From Rhynchonema sp. JSB1_4 (lineage: Eukaryota > Nematoda > Chromadorea > Monhysterida > Xyalidae): 64,000 nt of DNA. Below the pieces are notes generated by a model. It did no database searches, was not told where the DNA came from, and was given only the letters and a program-made list of their open reading frames with translations. A program made the position numbers and the translations under genes. Positions 1 to 12,237 of this stretch are shown here, piece after piece. Within the stretch, counting starts at the first letter, position 1; each line of letters opens with the position of its first letter. The stretch is taken from contig JASAMV010000928.1 in assembly GCA_030248065.1 (NCBI GenBank), positions 1 to 64,000 of the forward strand, read 5' to 3'.

Positions 1-253
1 GCCCCCGCTGTTAATTCCGTACGCCACTAACTGCACAGAAAGCTATAAGATCGCAAACCTTCAAATGTGATTTTGATCAGCACAAACCTTTTATAACACG
101 AGTATTTCAACAACACCAAGAAAATGTGGGCGCAAATTCCGCGGCAAAAATTAGAAATTTAGAAAATATTTATACTGCACTGAACAAGGCAAATTTACTG
201 GAGATTTAATGCTCAAGCGAATTAACAGCGAAAAGCTTTTTCATCGTGCTTCT

Positions 254-1116
254 TCAGACCCGCACTCCGAGAAATATAACGAGAGCCAAAACGCTCGCGT
301 GTGCAGCCAAATTCTGTCTTCCTCCACCTCCGTTGCCCACCGTGACCTCAAAGGGTTGATCGTTGCACGCGCCGTCCTGATTGCACGCGCACGCCAGCAT
401 CTTCGCCCGAATGCCCATTGTTTTGGCATCGAAATAACCGCACATTTCATCTTTGAAATCCAGTTGCAATTGCTGGAATATTTTATGTTTTTTTTCTGGC
501 CTCGGAAATCGGGCATGCGTGACTTTGGCCGAGTTCTAGTTGCAAATTATAAGCCATCGTTCATGAAACATCAGCCGCCTGTGGAAACTCAGACAGTCTG
601 ATAATTTCGTAGTTGACGCAAACCCCTAACAAAGCCCCCTTAAATGGGGTCAGTGAGTTAGGCCCCTACCGGAACACGGCCCTAAAATGGGGCCAGTGAA
701 CTAATAGAACCCACTTAAATTTAGCTTTTTAAGGTATTTCCGGTTTATGATATTAAAAATAAGAAAAACGCACCGCAAAATCACTGTGCGGTGGCATGAT
801 TTTCTCCAAACACGATCGAATCACAACCGAACCCTGATCAAGCTCGCGAATTGAATCGGCCGTCAGCGAACCACCAAAACTCGGACCTGAATTTTCACAG
901 TTCTTTTTGCATTTATTCATACAGATTATTTTTCACATATTTTACGTTGAACAGACGATTTTTATGCTGTTGAAAGTTTCAGAAATTTAGAAAAAGAGCC
1001 AAAATCTAATACCGTCGTATCCACTGAAATCAGCCGCGACTCCGAGCGTAATGGCAAATGTTTGACAGGAAATTTGCGTGTTGCTGGGTGACTGGTAGCA
1101 ACTTTGATCCGGTGCG
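254..1116 (-). CDS. Ly6-like cell-surface protein, second paralogue, 5' end missing
   Basis: Three exons are supported on the minus strand: 1116..1013, 886..774 and 472..254 (stop). They splice in a consistent frame and mirror the neighbouring gene at 1512-3746. The first carries an SCYQ..ISCQTF segment, the second starts GPSFGG and ends in PPHSDFA, and the last contains CACNQDGACN, the closing cysteine-Asn signature of Ly6/uPAR folds. It is followed by a hydrophobic tail (HASVLALVIFLG) that looks like a GPI-attachment signal. No signal peptide and no clear first CxxC exon are seen. A possible exon near 1433..1335 (reading CPCNLRTEI) resembles exon 2 of the neighbour, but its splice sites are weak. 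The region upstream is occupied by the end of the neighbour gene, so this copy may be headless. Family membership is seen; function (membrane-anchored ligand or modulator) is unknown. Confidence 0.6.
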
Positions 1117-1511
1117 CTCTGCAGTATACGTAAACCGATTCTTTGTTTTGATGTTGTGGAGGACACAAAAGCTTGGTAGACTGTGTTGCGTGTATGTCCG
1201 CCTTCTGTTCCAAATCAATGCCCAAATTGGGATCAGTTTCTTCACGATTACTGTATGTTTCAGGGTGGGCTAAGTCCAGAGAACACCCTAAAGAAGGCTC
1301 GATTAGAATGACAAGACAGAACCGACCGACGGACTAAGCACCATCTAGTTGACGAAGGTCTGCATTATTCCATCTTTTCATCTGCAGTATTTTTGTCTGA
1401 ACAGAACTTGGTGTGATTTCAGTGCGCAGGTTACACGGGCAGTACCTTATTATACAAATTGACATGCATATCAAAAAAAAACAAATTTAGATTCGATATT
1501 CTACAGATTTA

Positions 1512-3746
1512 TTAATTCATTGCACAATTATCAAGCACCAAAATGGTATAGCAGTCAGTGCCGACCTGTCCAGCGACGGAGCTGTTCAAATTGACGGTCG
1601 ACTGAAGAGCGTGCGCTGCCTGAGTAACCATGTCTATCAACGTTGCACTTGTGCTCTGCGCACCGATACAATCGTAGTAGCTGAACACCGGGCTCGGGCT
1701 GGAAAAGGTGTTGACTTGCATAGTAAGTTTCTAATTTCGTTGCCTCATGCATTTTTATAGACGCAGCGAAACTCCCGTTCGCAGTCGAGGCAGGCCACAA
1801 CCCCTGCAGCTGACACACACGCAGCTTGTGTGACTGAAACATTCGAAACGCACGCGAGCCGGCTGCGTGACTTGTTGACTGTGTGTTGAGCTTGTGGCCT
1901 GCCTCGACTTCGGAAGGGAGTTTCCCTGCGTCTGTAAAAATGCATGAGGCAACGAAATTAGAAATTTACTATATTAGTGTTTGACGTGTCACTGAAGGCA
2001 AAGTTTTAAATGGTCAGTGGAGACTACAGAACAGGGGAACAACGTTTATGCAGACAATAATATTTCATTGGTTGTGCGTATACAGTAGTAGGCATATGTG
2101 TCCGCTTGATATCTCGCGCGATCACCCTGCTTCACGAGCCGCGCTAAAGTTACGTGTGTCACAGGTCAAAATGCAGATTGCCCTCGCTCTTTTGTGTTAC
2201 AAAATTGTCCGCCCACCGAATAATCACTAACGGCGCTGACTTACGTTTCGTCGATAACGGGCACGGGCTGAAGGAGTACGGCCGATCCGCCCAGCTGGAT
2301 GTTGCAGCGTTCACCATGACACATGCATAACTGGAAAAGAATGTAGGTAGAGACAAACTACGCCAACATGAGACCAACTTCGGAGGTGCTGGGCTGACGC
2401 AAAAGGTTGTAAGGTTGTCACAAATCAGCAGCCACGTCCGAATGTTTCACTAATCTGCCACCTAACCTCCGAAATCGGACTCGTGCTGGCGTAGTGTTCA
2501 CTATATAAGCCTGAGCTGCACTGTAACGACATCGTTATCATGCGTGTACCCCGTCTGATCTGGCGTTCTAAAGCAATGTGTGGCGCCTGCTTATAGTTCT
2601 GGGATCAACCCTCGGCGACATCATAGTGGTGTCGTTGCTCAAACCACACACGGTCTCACAAAAAGGCAAGCAGCAATCGTTGCGGATAATAGGCACCACT
2701 CATTGAAGTTCCTCTTGGAGCCTTAGTTCCGCGGAATGCCTTCACCATTTTAACCCAGAGCTGAATCCTTCACGAGCTGATTGATGCGACATGCATCTAT
2801 AAATAGCGAAATAATATTGATGTTTCACTCAATATATTTAGTATACCTGTGCAGAGAAGACGGAGCCCATCGCGTGACCTTTCACATTGGCACATCCATC
2901 CAGCGCATTTGTGAACGACGGTGGTAATAATTGATCCTCCATCTGTTGCCTGTAGATATATGGTGGGATTGTGGTAAATTGTGACGTGTCAGATTGGTTA
3001 AGTGTTGAGCATAATAAATTATTATTTGATTAATTTAATTAACTAATTAATAGTTTAATTTGATGTTTCACAGCGACCTTATATCCGGTATCAAGTGATC
3101 AACACAAGTTCGAATCAACAATCCAGTCTGCTTAAGTTCCGACAGGTCGTTGACGCTGTAATCCAATGGGACTGTCGGACCTGAAGGTGGTGTTCTCGAT
3201 GTTGTTTAATAAAAATATTTAAGAGCTATGCTGAATTTGTACGTTTGCAAGATTCACCTTCATACATGGTCAAATCAGCATTTATATTGACCGTAATGCA
3301 CGCGGTTGGACAATTGTCGTACGTCGCCTGTGGATTCACATGACAATTGTCTTCGTGCTGCGGGAAATCGATGCCTGAAATTTTCTCTTTTCAACGCGTT
3401 GTCAACTTTCGACTGACGAGGCCTTTTGCAGTGGGTGTTAAGGAATTTGACTGACCGTTCTTCCTCATTTCATCGGGCATGATGTGTTTCATGGCGATGT
3501 CGTACAAAGTGTTCGACGAGTAACCGCGTACGCAATGGAAACAGGAGAATGCTGCAAAAAGCAAATCATCTCTCCAAATATGTATCCGGCAATTTAAATT
3601 GAAAAAAGTCAAAATTTTGTCATTAATTGACAAAAACAAATTGAGGCTTAAAACTGACCGTGACCGGCATGAGTAGCTAGTGTGTCAATTGTGCCCAGCA
3701 GCAGAATTGACCACAGATGGAGTATCAAATTCGTCCAAGGCTCCAT
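1512..3746 (-). CDS. Secreted Ly6/uPAR-like protein, seven exons, complete
   Basis: Exons on the minus strand are 3746..3659, 3551..3456, 3374..3258, 3180..3078, 2949..2847, 2330..2245 and 1698..1512. They total 780 nt and encode 259 residues. The first exon is a signal peptide (MEPWTNLILHLWSILLLGT). Exon 2 opens the cysteine-rich module with CFHC, exon 3 has NCHVNP and DNCPTAC, and exon 6 ends it with CMCHGERCN, the Ly6-type C-terminal box. All internal phases agree. The last exon adds about 60 residues (SPVFSYYDC...NCAMN) with two further cysteines and no hydrophobic GPI signal, so the product should be secreted, unlike the paralogue at 254-1116. An AATAAA hexamer overlaps the stop codon (1508-1513), which would leave a very short 3' UTR. 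Introns 5 and 6 each contain a small inverted-repeat transposon. No specific function can be assigned. Confidence 0.85.
1723..1969. mobile_element. MITE with GTAAATTTC-type termini, in a Ly6 intron
   Basis: About 75 bp at the left end (from GTAAGTTTCTAATTTCGTTG) is repeated as its reverse complement at the right end (ending AACGAAATTAGAAATTTAC). Both sides are flanked by TA, as expected for Tc1/mariner-type insertion. The inner part is also partly palindromic. No coding capacity is seen. Its ends match those of the element at 33055-33292. Confidence 0.8.
2357..2494. mobile_element. Short inverted-repeat element in a Ly6 intron
   Basis: ACTACGCCAACATGAGACC at 2357 is matched, with a few changes, by the reverse complement ending GGCGTAGT at 2494. 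A solo terminus of the same family is found near 18440-18475 (CCACGCCAACACGAGCCCG). It is non-coding and lies between Ly6 exons 5 and 6. Confidence 0.6.
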
Positions 3747-3940
3747 TTTCAAAATATTTTTCGTTTGGTGGATCACATTATTATTTTTATTCACGGCTGA
3801 TTTAAAATAAAATTTCTGAGTCGGACAAATTTCATTGAGCGCACCTGAACTACGTACGATTTTGGTCAGCGCACAAAAAAAGCGTGTCCGCGGATATACC
3901 AAAGTTTAGGTCAGGTGACAGGTACACTCATCGCAACCCT

Positions 3941-4050
3941 GCGTATATACAGTTGCTCTAACAACCGACAAAAACAACAGTGAGCTGCCCAAGCGCTTCT
4001 GGCAACAGCTGCTGTGGTTTGTCGGTTGTGGGATTTGTGCCTGTATACGT
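3941..4050. repeat. Imperfect hairpin upstream of the Ly6 gene
   Basis: GTATATACAG, ACAACCGACAAA and CAACAG are each mirrored by CTGCTG, TTTGTCGGTTGT and CTGTATAC about 80 bp later. The hairpin sits about 200 bp upstream of the Ly6 start codon at 3746, so it may lie in the promoter. It could be a small transposon remnant. Confidence 0.5.
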
Positions 4051-4117
4051 GCGCCAAAGGCTTAATCATGATTTCGTGAGCGGCGGCAGACACATGATAT
4101 TTTATCTGACTTAGGTA

Positions 4118-5001
4118 CAGTACATTTCCAGGAAAGGGGTAGCTGCACTAGTGCGCACGCGTGTGTACGATTAATCTGCGTGCAGTACTTAACGGGCAGC
4201 ATTTCGTGACTATCCCACGCCCAAGCGCCGCACTAGGTCACACGCGTGCGGGTGCGTGCGATAGTTAAGCAAAAAGTCGATAATTCTTAAACCTGGCCCG
4301 CCACTATTGATATTTGAAAATTTTGGTTTGTTTTTTTGCTGTAATTTAGTTGCCGACATCGAGACGAATAAGGTTTACATTCATGACTTTTTGATTTAGT
4401 GCAGATTTTATATCGAAATCAATCGATAAACACCGGTTCTCGGGAACAAAATTAAAAAAATAGATAGACCCTACTTCTTGGCAATCACGTGAGCCAGGAA
4501 CAAAATTTTAAATTGCCGCAAAATTGTCATAGGCTTACAGTATGCTATTAGGGACTTTACTCTCCCGACTTTACGCTCCCACTACACAGTGCTGCCCGTG
4601 CGCGCGCTCGCAACACGTGTGTTACGCACTAACAAACAGAGCGACACTGCACAAACGCATGGGAAGACTACCGTATGCTTGTGATAAGAAGCAGTCGGCC
4701 ATCTTGTATATTTGTTCTTGTCTTCCAGAAATACACTAAATGGGGGTCTATCTATTTTTGGGAAATTTGTTCCCGAGAACCGGTGTTTATGGATTAATTT
4801 CGGTATTAAATCGGAACTTAATGGAAAAGTCACGAATATAAACCTCGTTCGTCTCGATGTCGGCAACAGTAATAGATCATAAAAACAGACCAAAATTTTC
4901 AAATATCAATAGTGGCGGGCCAGGTTTAAGCACGTGCGCGCAAATTAATCGTACGCCCGCGTGCGCACTAGTGCAACTACCCCTTTCCTGGAAATGTACT
5001 G
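4118..5001. mobile_element. Foldback element with 250-350 bp inverted arms
   Basis: The left arm begins CAGTACATTTCCAGGAAAGG near 4118 and the right arm ends CCTTTCCTGGAAATGTACTG near 5001. Inner landmarks (GCGCACTAGTGC, TTTACATTCATGAC, CGGTTCTCGGGAACAAA, TAGATAGACCC) recur in reverse order. The left side is flanked by TA. The centre (about 4470-4745) is unique and has no convincing gene. CAGTAC/GTACTG ends are shared with the element at 21827-22534. Confidence 0.75.
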
Positions 5002-5195
5002 TTGTTATGCGTGGTCAAATCAGATCGTCAAAATTTGTTGTCAGCTGTTCAATGGCATGATTTCTCGCGTTCATTTTTGGGGCTGCTCGAGCTGATGACA
5101 AGATTTGACGACAGTTAGCCCCGCTGCCACAAACTATTATTATTTGTATTTCAGGAAAAAAGCCGAGTATTTTTACCGATTCTGGATGGTGACTG

Positions 5196-5292
5196 GACGG
5201 GCCCCGTGCCTACGGCCCGGCTACAGCGTCGCGCCCGTGCCTTCCCACCAGCCTCCCCCGGAAGACCCGTTAGCATACCCAAAGCTACCAGT
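5196..5292 (+). repeat. Dispersed repeat, copy 1 (inverted copy at 9358-9453)
   Basis: The stretch with GCCTACGGCCCGGCTACAGC and AGACCCGTTAGCATACCC reappears in the opposite orientation at 9358-9453. The copy is GC-rich and sits behind a possible splice acceptor, but I see no protein family in its translation. Confidence 0.6.
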
Positions 5293-8064
5293 GAAAATTG
5301 ACCCGTCCGCACCTCCGACGGAGGGGGCCACAGACACACACACATATATACATACGTCTTCCTGTTTTAGTAGTATAGATGTTAACTTTTGTCAACTTTC
5401 AACATGAGGTCGGCCGGATTACTACGCGCCGGCGAAATACATATACATATTTACACCTAATTGGATTATTTTGGAACCATCAATTTGATACGTACTAATA
5501 TACCGGGGAAACCGAGCTGCACACATACATGTACACTGTGAGACTCGAATTGCACGGAATGCGTGATACGGCGCGACACGATGGCTGTATCTTTTGCATA
5601 AACGTATACCATACCTACACGATATAGCGGCACCCAACCAGCGTCAAGCAAGACCCAGTACGTTCCCAGCACCAAAACGAAGTTTGTGTCAAGCGAACCG
5701 TGAAGCCACACTTGTTGTTATGACAACAATGGCACAAACACACACCAGAAAGGAGTGTGTTGTGTGTGTGTACCCACCGGTACTTCTGGGCGCGTGCACC
5801 TGGTTTTTGATATAGCTTGTTGGGACCAATAACCGCTAATATCTTTAACTCTGTTTGACCAAAAGTTTTCAGTGTCACCTAAACTGTATTAGGTACTACA
5901 TATGGTACCAACACCTCGAACGCCACACACAGGTTCTTGTGCACGTTAGAGAGCAGTGACTTTTTTTCGTGCACATGCTATACAGTAGTTCTCAAACCAT
6001 GTCATGTGAAAACCGCGCTTGGTTTTTTTTGTTGGGAATCATAATTATGTACATAGTTTGGTTTGTTGGGAACCATCTAAACTCGGAGCAAACAATAGAG
6101 GCTTTCGGCTTGAGAAACAATAAAGGTTCAGGATCAATATATGAACTGATGCTGGTGAAATTTATGTCTCATGTTTTGAACTTGAATACAATAGAATCTC
6201 AGCATTCGATCGGAAACCAAGACAAAAAATCACGAGATACACAAACACTGTGGTTCTGACGACCAAAACATATGCAGTCGGCCAGCAGGATTATAAAAAG
6301 TTTTCACGGTGGTAAACGGGACATTGCATCATACAACGTGCATATCTGTACCATGGTTCAAAAAATATTATTTATACCCTACGTACATACATATACATGT
6401 TCTAACATGATTACAAAACCCGACACAAAAGATATCAACAAAACTGCGCTCCAATTTTAGCCCCGGTTCGTGCCCTGTCTTCCCACAATGAACGTCTTCA
6501 ACAGTGCTCCAATGCGTTTGCAGTCGCCCGTCGGCAGGCCGCAGCCTAGAATGTGAAACATCACAAATTCTGTTCAGCCTAACGGAGTTGACTGGCTACT
6601 TTGTTTTTAAAAATTCTCAAAAAAACTTTGTCATTTATACGTTTACAAAGTGGCAGCGTCGTCCGTGTTATTCTCTGATTTGTTCTATATCTTTTGTCAC
6701 TCGAATGCCCCCACCGAATCTGCGCGGCGGATTCACATTGGTGGCGATGACCTACATATGTATGTATGTGTACTGTAGTGCACAGTCCGTCTACAACAAC
6801 GGGAAGATGCCGGCGACCAAAAACACACGCGCCAGGATACCGATTATTTTGGAAATATATTTTTGCCTTACTGTCACTTTTCACGGTCATAAGCCACGCA
6901 TGTGTTCGTGTGTCCTGTTGAGACCGTTTTATTGTGACAACCGACCTTTGGACACAAAGAGACTGAGGTGGTGATGTGCTGGAAACTAGTCGGGATTCGA
7001 CTGCAAGCCGCTTAAGCACCGCAATTCCGTGATTAGTTTTCAACACATCAAGCATATGCAGTAGATAAAATTGCAGCCTGACCGAGTCGCAGCACGTTCA
7101 ACTATAAGTCCATCGACACTAGCACCTGTGCGGCTTTCAAATCAGCGTGTTTCAAACACACGAAGTGACAACAACAGTCGTCCACTGCAACCTTAACCAA
7201 CTTGCAAACCGGACGAGGTCGGAGCCTTTGCAACTGGGCAAACCATAAATCCATCAACACAATATTTAAGCACGCATATCCGACTACGAGCTCTTTAACC
7301 GCTACAGCACCCTATATTGGTTTTCAGCACACATCAACCGCCCAAAGGTCGGTGTTATCTCACAATATAACCAGATGGTTTTAAAACATTAGACACCGCG
7401 CAAACACAGTGTGACATTCTGATCTGCGACACGTTTGGAACACTTTTTTTGAAGAAACGCTCTCGAACCAGTTGGTGCGTGCAGTGTCACTCTGCACAAG
7501 TGACTGTTTGCAGGCGCGCGAAATATCAACTTTCACCACACCGCCATCCCCACCCTCAATACCAACCCTGAGCTACGTTGTTCATGCAACCGCAGATTTC
7601 GGTCATAATCGTCGTTGTGCAGGAGTCGGCGTTCGGGACTCTGGAAGAGCACAAGAATGTACATTAGGTACAGTATTATGGTTGTCGGGTAGTTCGTATT
7701 CGTATGAATTCGTAGCCCATTCGTAATTCGTAACCCATTCATGCGGGAATATGAAATTCATTGACCGTGTAATCAGGCCATAATATATGAGAGACATGTA
7801 GAAACGGGCAATCCAGCAGCACATATGGTGAACTCGTTCCAGTGCAGCTGCCAGTGACATCTACAGTAGACTTGCTGTGTGCGCACAAAAGACTGGACTT
7901 GCATAAATCAAAAAATACGTTTTTGGGGTCGCACGTCAGGCATAGACGATGGATGACCTGGTGCAAACAGCGTCGAAGTGGACAACCGAAAAGCATATTT
8001 CTGTTATTATTCACAATGGAGCATTGCGGTCAGGGCTGGTATCATGCGCTGGCTCCGAGGGTGA
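5293..8064. other. Stretch with no supported gene, upstream of the ABC transporter
   Basis: This should hold the missing 5' exons of the ABC transporter (signal for TM1-TM3), but none was found by reading all frames for the expected membrane-helix and WFD-type motifs. Simple TG runs occur (5755-5775) and an ATTCGTA-rich patch lies at 7695-7740. Open frames here, up to 158 codons, overlap each other on both strands and show no family signature. Confidence 0.4.
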
Positions 8065-8100
8065 TATCGGTCGCACATTGACCATAATGAGAATCCATCC
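8065..8100. mobile_element. Solo terminus of the TTGGTCGCACAATGAC MITE family
   Basis: TCGGTCGCACATTGACCATA followed by ATGAGAATCCATCC matches the left end of the complete copy at 42026-42426. No right end is nearby. It stops about 20 bp before the first recognised ABC-transporter exon, next to the branch-point and acceptor region. Confidence 0.65.
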
Positions 8101-8120
8101 AGAACCACCTTGATTTTCAG

Positions 8121-11100
8121 GGCTCCAAACTCAAGCTCAATATTAACGTCCGCACACTGCAGATCTTCACTCGTACCCCGTTCATCATTGGCTCAGTATT
8201 CACGTTCATTGGCGGCTTGATCGTAGCCTTCTGGTATGGTTGGAGACTGACGTTGCTGTTGCTGGTGATCATTCCGTTTGTGATTGGAGGCGGTGAGTGG
8301 GGACATCACGGTACTTTGGAGCTTAGGCTATTATAAGATAAATGCGGAATGCGGAAATTGGTGAACAGATAAATGCGGAATAGTAAATTTCTGCATTCTG
8401 CATTCCGCGTTTTATCTCCTCACCTTTGCGGAATGGTGCGTGCTTGGGCGACGATGACAACTTCCAGCATTCTTCATAATTCAGTCCTTTTATTGTCGTT
8501 GCACACTGTGCTACAGGTTCAACACGCTCTTGTTTTTTTGCGCAGGTGTCATGGAGTGGACAATGAGGTTTGGCAAAACGGCAAGAGCAGTTGAACTGAT
8601 GGCCAATGCCGGAAGGGTGAGTCAACAGGAGCTGCTTCAAAACTGAAAAAATGTTGGTATTTTCGTGGAATTACGCGTCCAGAAGAGTTAACCTGCGCAC
8701 TTTCGCACCAAAGTATACCCATCTGCGTCACCCCCTTAACATTTTACTGAATCCACCTACATATGTGGACAATCGATGTATTTCATGGTACATTATCGTC
8801 GTTCATGGCCACTGACAAAGAACTGAACATATTTTTGCGCTCCAGTTCGTCGGCTGATAAGTGTGTTGTATCGCACGTAGTTGTTTGGCTCGGCATGTTT
8901 TTTTGTCAAAACACGTCCGTGTTGCTGACAAAATGATTCTAACTTATTCGTTGAATCTGTCTTGCGCAAGTACAGCCAAAACCATCAGCAGGTGGTCACA
9001 GCGGCGGTGGGCAACATTCGGACGGTGAAGGCGCTGAATTGTGAGCACACGTTCGTTGATCGATACCTGGACCAGATGCAGGCACCGAAGCGGTCAGCAT
9101 TTCTTTCTTTACTTGGCATTGAGCCCAGTTGTGTGATTATAGCTCAATTCACATATTGTACAAGCCCACTCGCTATCTTCCAATACTGCCACCCACAGGG
9201 CTCGAATGGCATCCCGGCTCTTTTTCCAATCCCGATCCCGTAAATTCTGAAATGTAATCCCGACCCCGATTCCGGTGAAAATAGGCCAAGAACTGGCGGG
9301 ATTGACTTCAAAGTTCAGTACAAGAAACTACTATAACAACAAATCTATACTCACGGGTAGCTTTGGGTATGCTAACGGGTCTTCGGGGGGGGGGGTGGCA
9401 CGGCACGGGCGCGGCGCTGTAGCCGGGCCGTAGGCACGGGTCCCGTCTAGTTTACTATCAAAAAATTGCACAAAGTACAAAAAAATTCGCGCTTCGCGCG
9501 AGCTTTGTTATTCGTTACGTCTGCAGTGCTGCACTGCATGCAGAAAAAGTTGTTCTGTCGACATCTCAAATTTTGAATACCTGTAAAGGGTATCAAGATC
9601 GATATTTTGTTTTGATTTATTTGAATGATCCACTCGTTTCTTTGCTCCGCAGCGCCACTATCAAACGGCTGCCGCTCTACGGTTTGGCATTCGCGGTGTC
9701 GCAGACAGCCATGTTTGTCATGTTCGCGATCGGCTTTTGGTACGGTTCGTACCTGATATCAATCGGTCAGATGCACGCGTATGACGTTGTCGGGTGCGTG
9801 CATTGCTTAAGTGTCAAATCGATCATTTAAGCTTCATTCACGTAAGCTCACATTAATCACTTAAACACTCTATTTTGAAAACATAGGACAAAAGAAGGCT
9901 GTCGGGGAGACGGCACATGTCGCCACACGGGATTGGTTATAAAAATTCTCTGGTCATAATATGTTGTTGTCACAGCTGCAAAGATTAAAATCTTTAATTG
10001 TATATGTTTAAATTAATTTATTGAATTAATAAAACTGTGTAATAATATGTCTATGCGCGCATGTTTTAATTTCAGCACATTCTTCGCGATCGCGCTGTGC
10101 GCCCACGAGCTCGGCCAGTACAGTTCGATGACAGCCGACCTGCTCAAAGCGCGCGTGTCCGCCGGCAATATGTTCCGTCTGTTGACCGAGACACGATGCG
10201 GCGACGTGAAAGTCACTCAAACTATTGTGCGTGATGACGGTTGAATTCTGGGACGCACATGCTAATGTTGCTCTACGAATCTGCCCGCAGTTTCAGCGCT
10301 CGACGGAAGCGTATTCAATCCGATTTGATCACGTGACGTTCGCATATCCAACCAGAGCCACCGCCACGGTAACTCCTGATTTTGCGCATTGGGCAACGTG
10401 TTTTGAATCACCCGTTTCGACCCGCCCAGATGTGGTTTACCAAGTCATCCTCCAGTTTACTTACTCCAGATATGGCGATGATCCCTCAGAATACCCATCT
10501 CTCATCAACTTCTTGTCCAGGGGTGATCAAGAGAGCCACTCGTTTTTATAGGTTCTTCGTGACTTCAATCTCACGGTACAGCCTGGCCAAACGGTTGCAC
10601 TAGTCGGTCCGTCGGGCAGCGGAAAGAGCACCGTGCTCGCCTTACTGGAACGATTCTATGAAGTGGATCAAGGAAATATTGTTGGTCGCGATTCAGCACT
10701 TCTGCTTGCGAGCAACTCTCTTTTTGATGCGTTGCTGTGTAATATGCCTTTGAATTTTGTCATACGTTGATGACCATATTATCATACAAGATTGGATGCA
10801 CCATCGTGGTCAGCCAGTCCTATCCAATCGGACACGAAATACGTAAGTTTCCGGATTGCCGCCACATAAACATCAAGATTCAGCATCACTGGTTTACTGC
10901 CGTTTCAACGTAGTGGCCGAAACTGTGGTTTCCGTTTCTCTGTTTTTGTGTGATTGTCAGAAACCGTCCGTTTCATGCAGTGAAGCATGTATATACACAT
11001 CACACTGCCACAGACAACATAGTATACAGAGTGTCATCTACAACATAACATACATGTACAGTCACATGTGTCGTGTTGCAGTTTGTGAACGACATCGACC

Positions 11101-11983
11101 TCCGCTGTCTCAGCCAATCAGCGTTGAGATCGCAGTTCGGTCTGGTCAGTCAGGAACCGATGCTGTTCAACGGCACCATCGGGGAAAACATCGCGTTTGG
11201 CCTCGAATCGGGTCAAATCGACCAACCGACCATTGTTCATGCGGCCAAACAGGCCAACGTGCACGATTTTGTGCTCCAACTGCCACATGTAGGTATGCCC
11301 GTATCATTTTTTGATCTGGGGAAATATTTGGGAACGATTGAGGCCACGAGTAACGCATGGAGCTGGCCCCTCCACCAAACCACTAATTTGCGAGAAATCG
11401 ATTGACTCGATTCGTGTCCGTAAAACCTTTTGCTCCAGACTGCAGTACGTCGCTTGTGCTTTTCACAGGAAGTGGCCTGTCAGTTGATCAAGGTCGTGTA
11501 AACACATTGGTAAACACCTGTCCACTTATGTATAGGCAATTCATCGGCTCATGGCACTTTTTATACACACAACGCATGCAGCAGCACACTCATTTTTCTA
11601 AACAAAATGTACGCTTTGAGCGAGTGTCATACTTTGATGGCCGCTTTACAATTTACTCGGTTATTATAATAGCTGCTTGACGTAGTAACACTTTTCTGCA
11701 CTGTTGCAAAATTTGGGGATGTTGTTTCAACGAATAACTGCAGAGAATAGATGCATTCATTCACGGCAGTAATGCAGCATGCAGCCTGTGTGTGTGTGTG
11801 TTAAGTGCCATGAGCTGGCGGTTTGTCTATACCTAGGGTTACGATACAATGGTGGGCGAGCGCGGCGTGCAGCTGTCCGGCGGGCAGAAGCAGCGCGTCG
11901 CGATTGCGCGTGCACTCATACGTCAACCGAGAGTGTTGCTGTTGGACGAGGCAACCAGTGCGCTCGACACCGACAGCGAAATG
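8121..11983 (+). CDS. ABCB-type (P-glycoprotein-like) ABC transporter, partial
   Basis: Nine exons are read on the plus strand: 8121-8292, 8546-8616, 8971-9092, 9653-9793, 10076-10226, 10291-10368, 10552-10680, 11082-11288 and 11837-11983. They encode 406 contiguous residues. The first five give the second half of a transmembrane domain (for example [20 protein letters not shown]). The rest form a nucleotide-binding domain: A-loop FAYPTR, Walker [11 protein letters not shown]-loop LVSQEP, signature [15 protein letters not shown], Walker [12 protein letters not shown]. Phases match at every junction, although the acceptor before 8971 (GCAAG) is weak. No exons for TM1-TM3, the H-loop histidine or a second half are found. 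Family knowledge predicts ATP-driven export of lipophilic substrates. Whether this copy is functional is open. Confidence 0.85.
9358..9453 (-). repeat. Dispersed repeat, copy 2, in an ABC transporter intron
   Basis: This is the reverse-complement counterpart of 5196-5292 (GGGTATGCTAACGGGTCT, GTAGCCGGGCCGTAGGCAC), with a poly-G run inserted. A CGCGCTTCGCGCG palindrome lies about 40 bp further on; similar CGCGC-NN-CGCGC palindromes occur inside elements at 41.6 and 44.1 kb. Confidence 0.55.
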
Positions 11984-12237
11984 GTAGGCGAGTGTGTGTG
12001 TGATTGAATTCTTATGGCAGTTTGGACATTTGAGCTTCCGGATAGGATCTCCAGTCAAGTTTTTTTTGTTCGTTTACATTTATTATTTTTCAAAAATGTT
12101 TGTTTTTTGAAAAAAACGAATGTCATATTTTATTGCGGCTTCCGTGTCATGCTTTCTACTTATAGTGACCTTATCTATTTTCTATGTGTATATAGTAGCT
12201 TACAATGTGAGTGGGTTTGAATTCATTATTCCACGTA

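Noticed and set aside
209..601. 130-codon plus-strand frame at the left edge
   Set aside because: It lies antisense over the Ly6-like last exon (254-472) and has no family features.
5105..5407. 100-codon frame preceded by TTTCAG
   Set aside because: The core is a dispersed repeat with an inverted copy at 9358-9453.
7545..7664. Possible ABC-transporter exon reading ISVIIVVVQES
   Set aside because: It does not fit the expected ABCB sequence order and has no phase-compatible partner.
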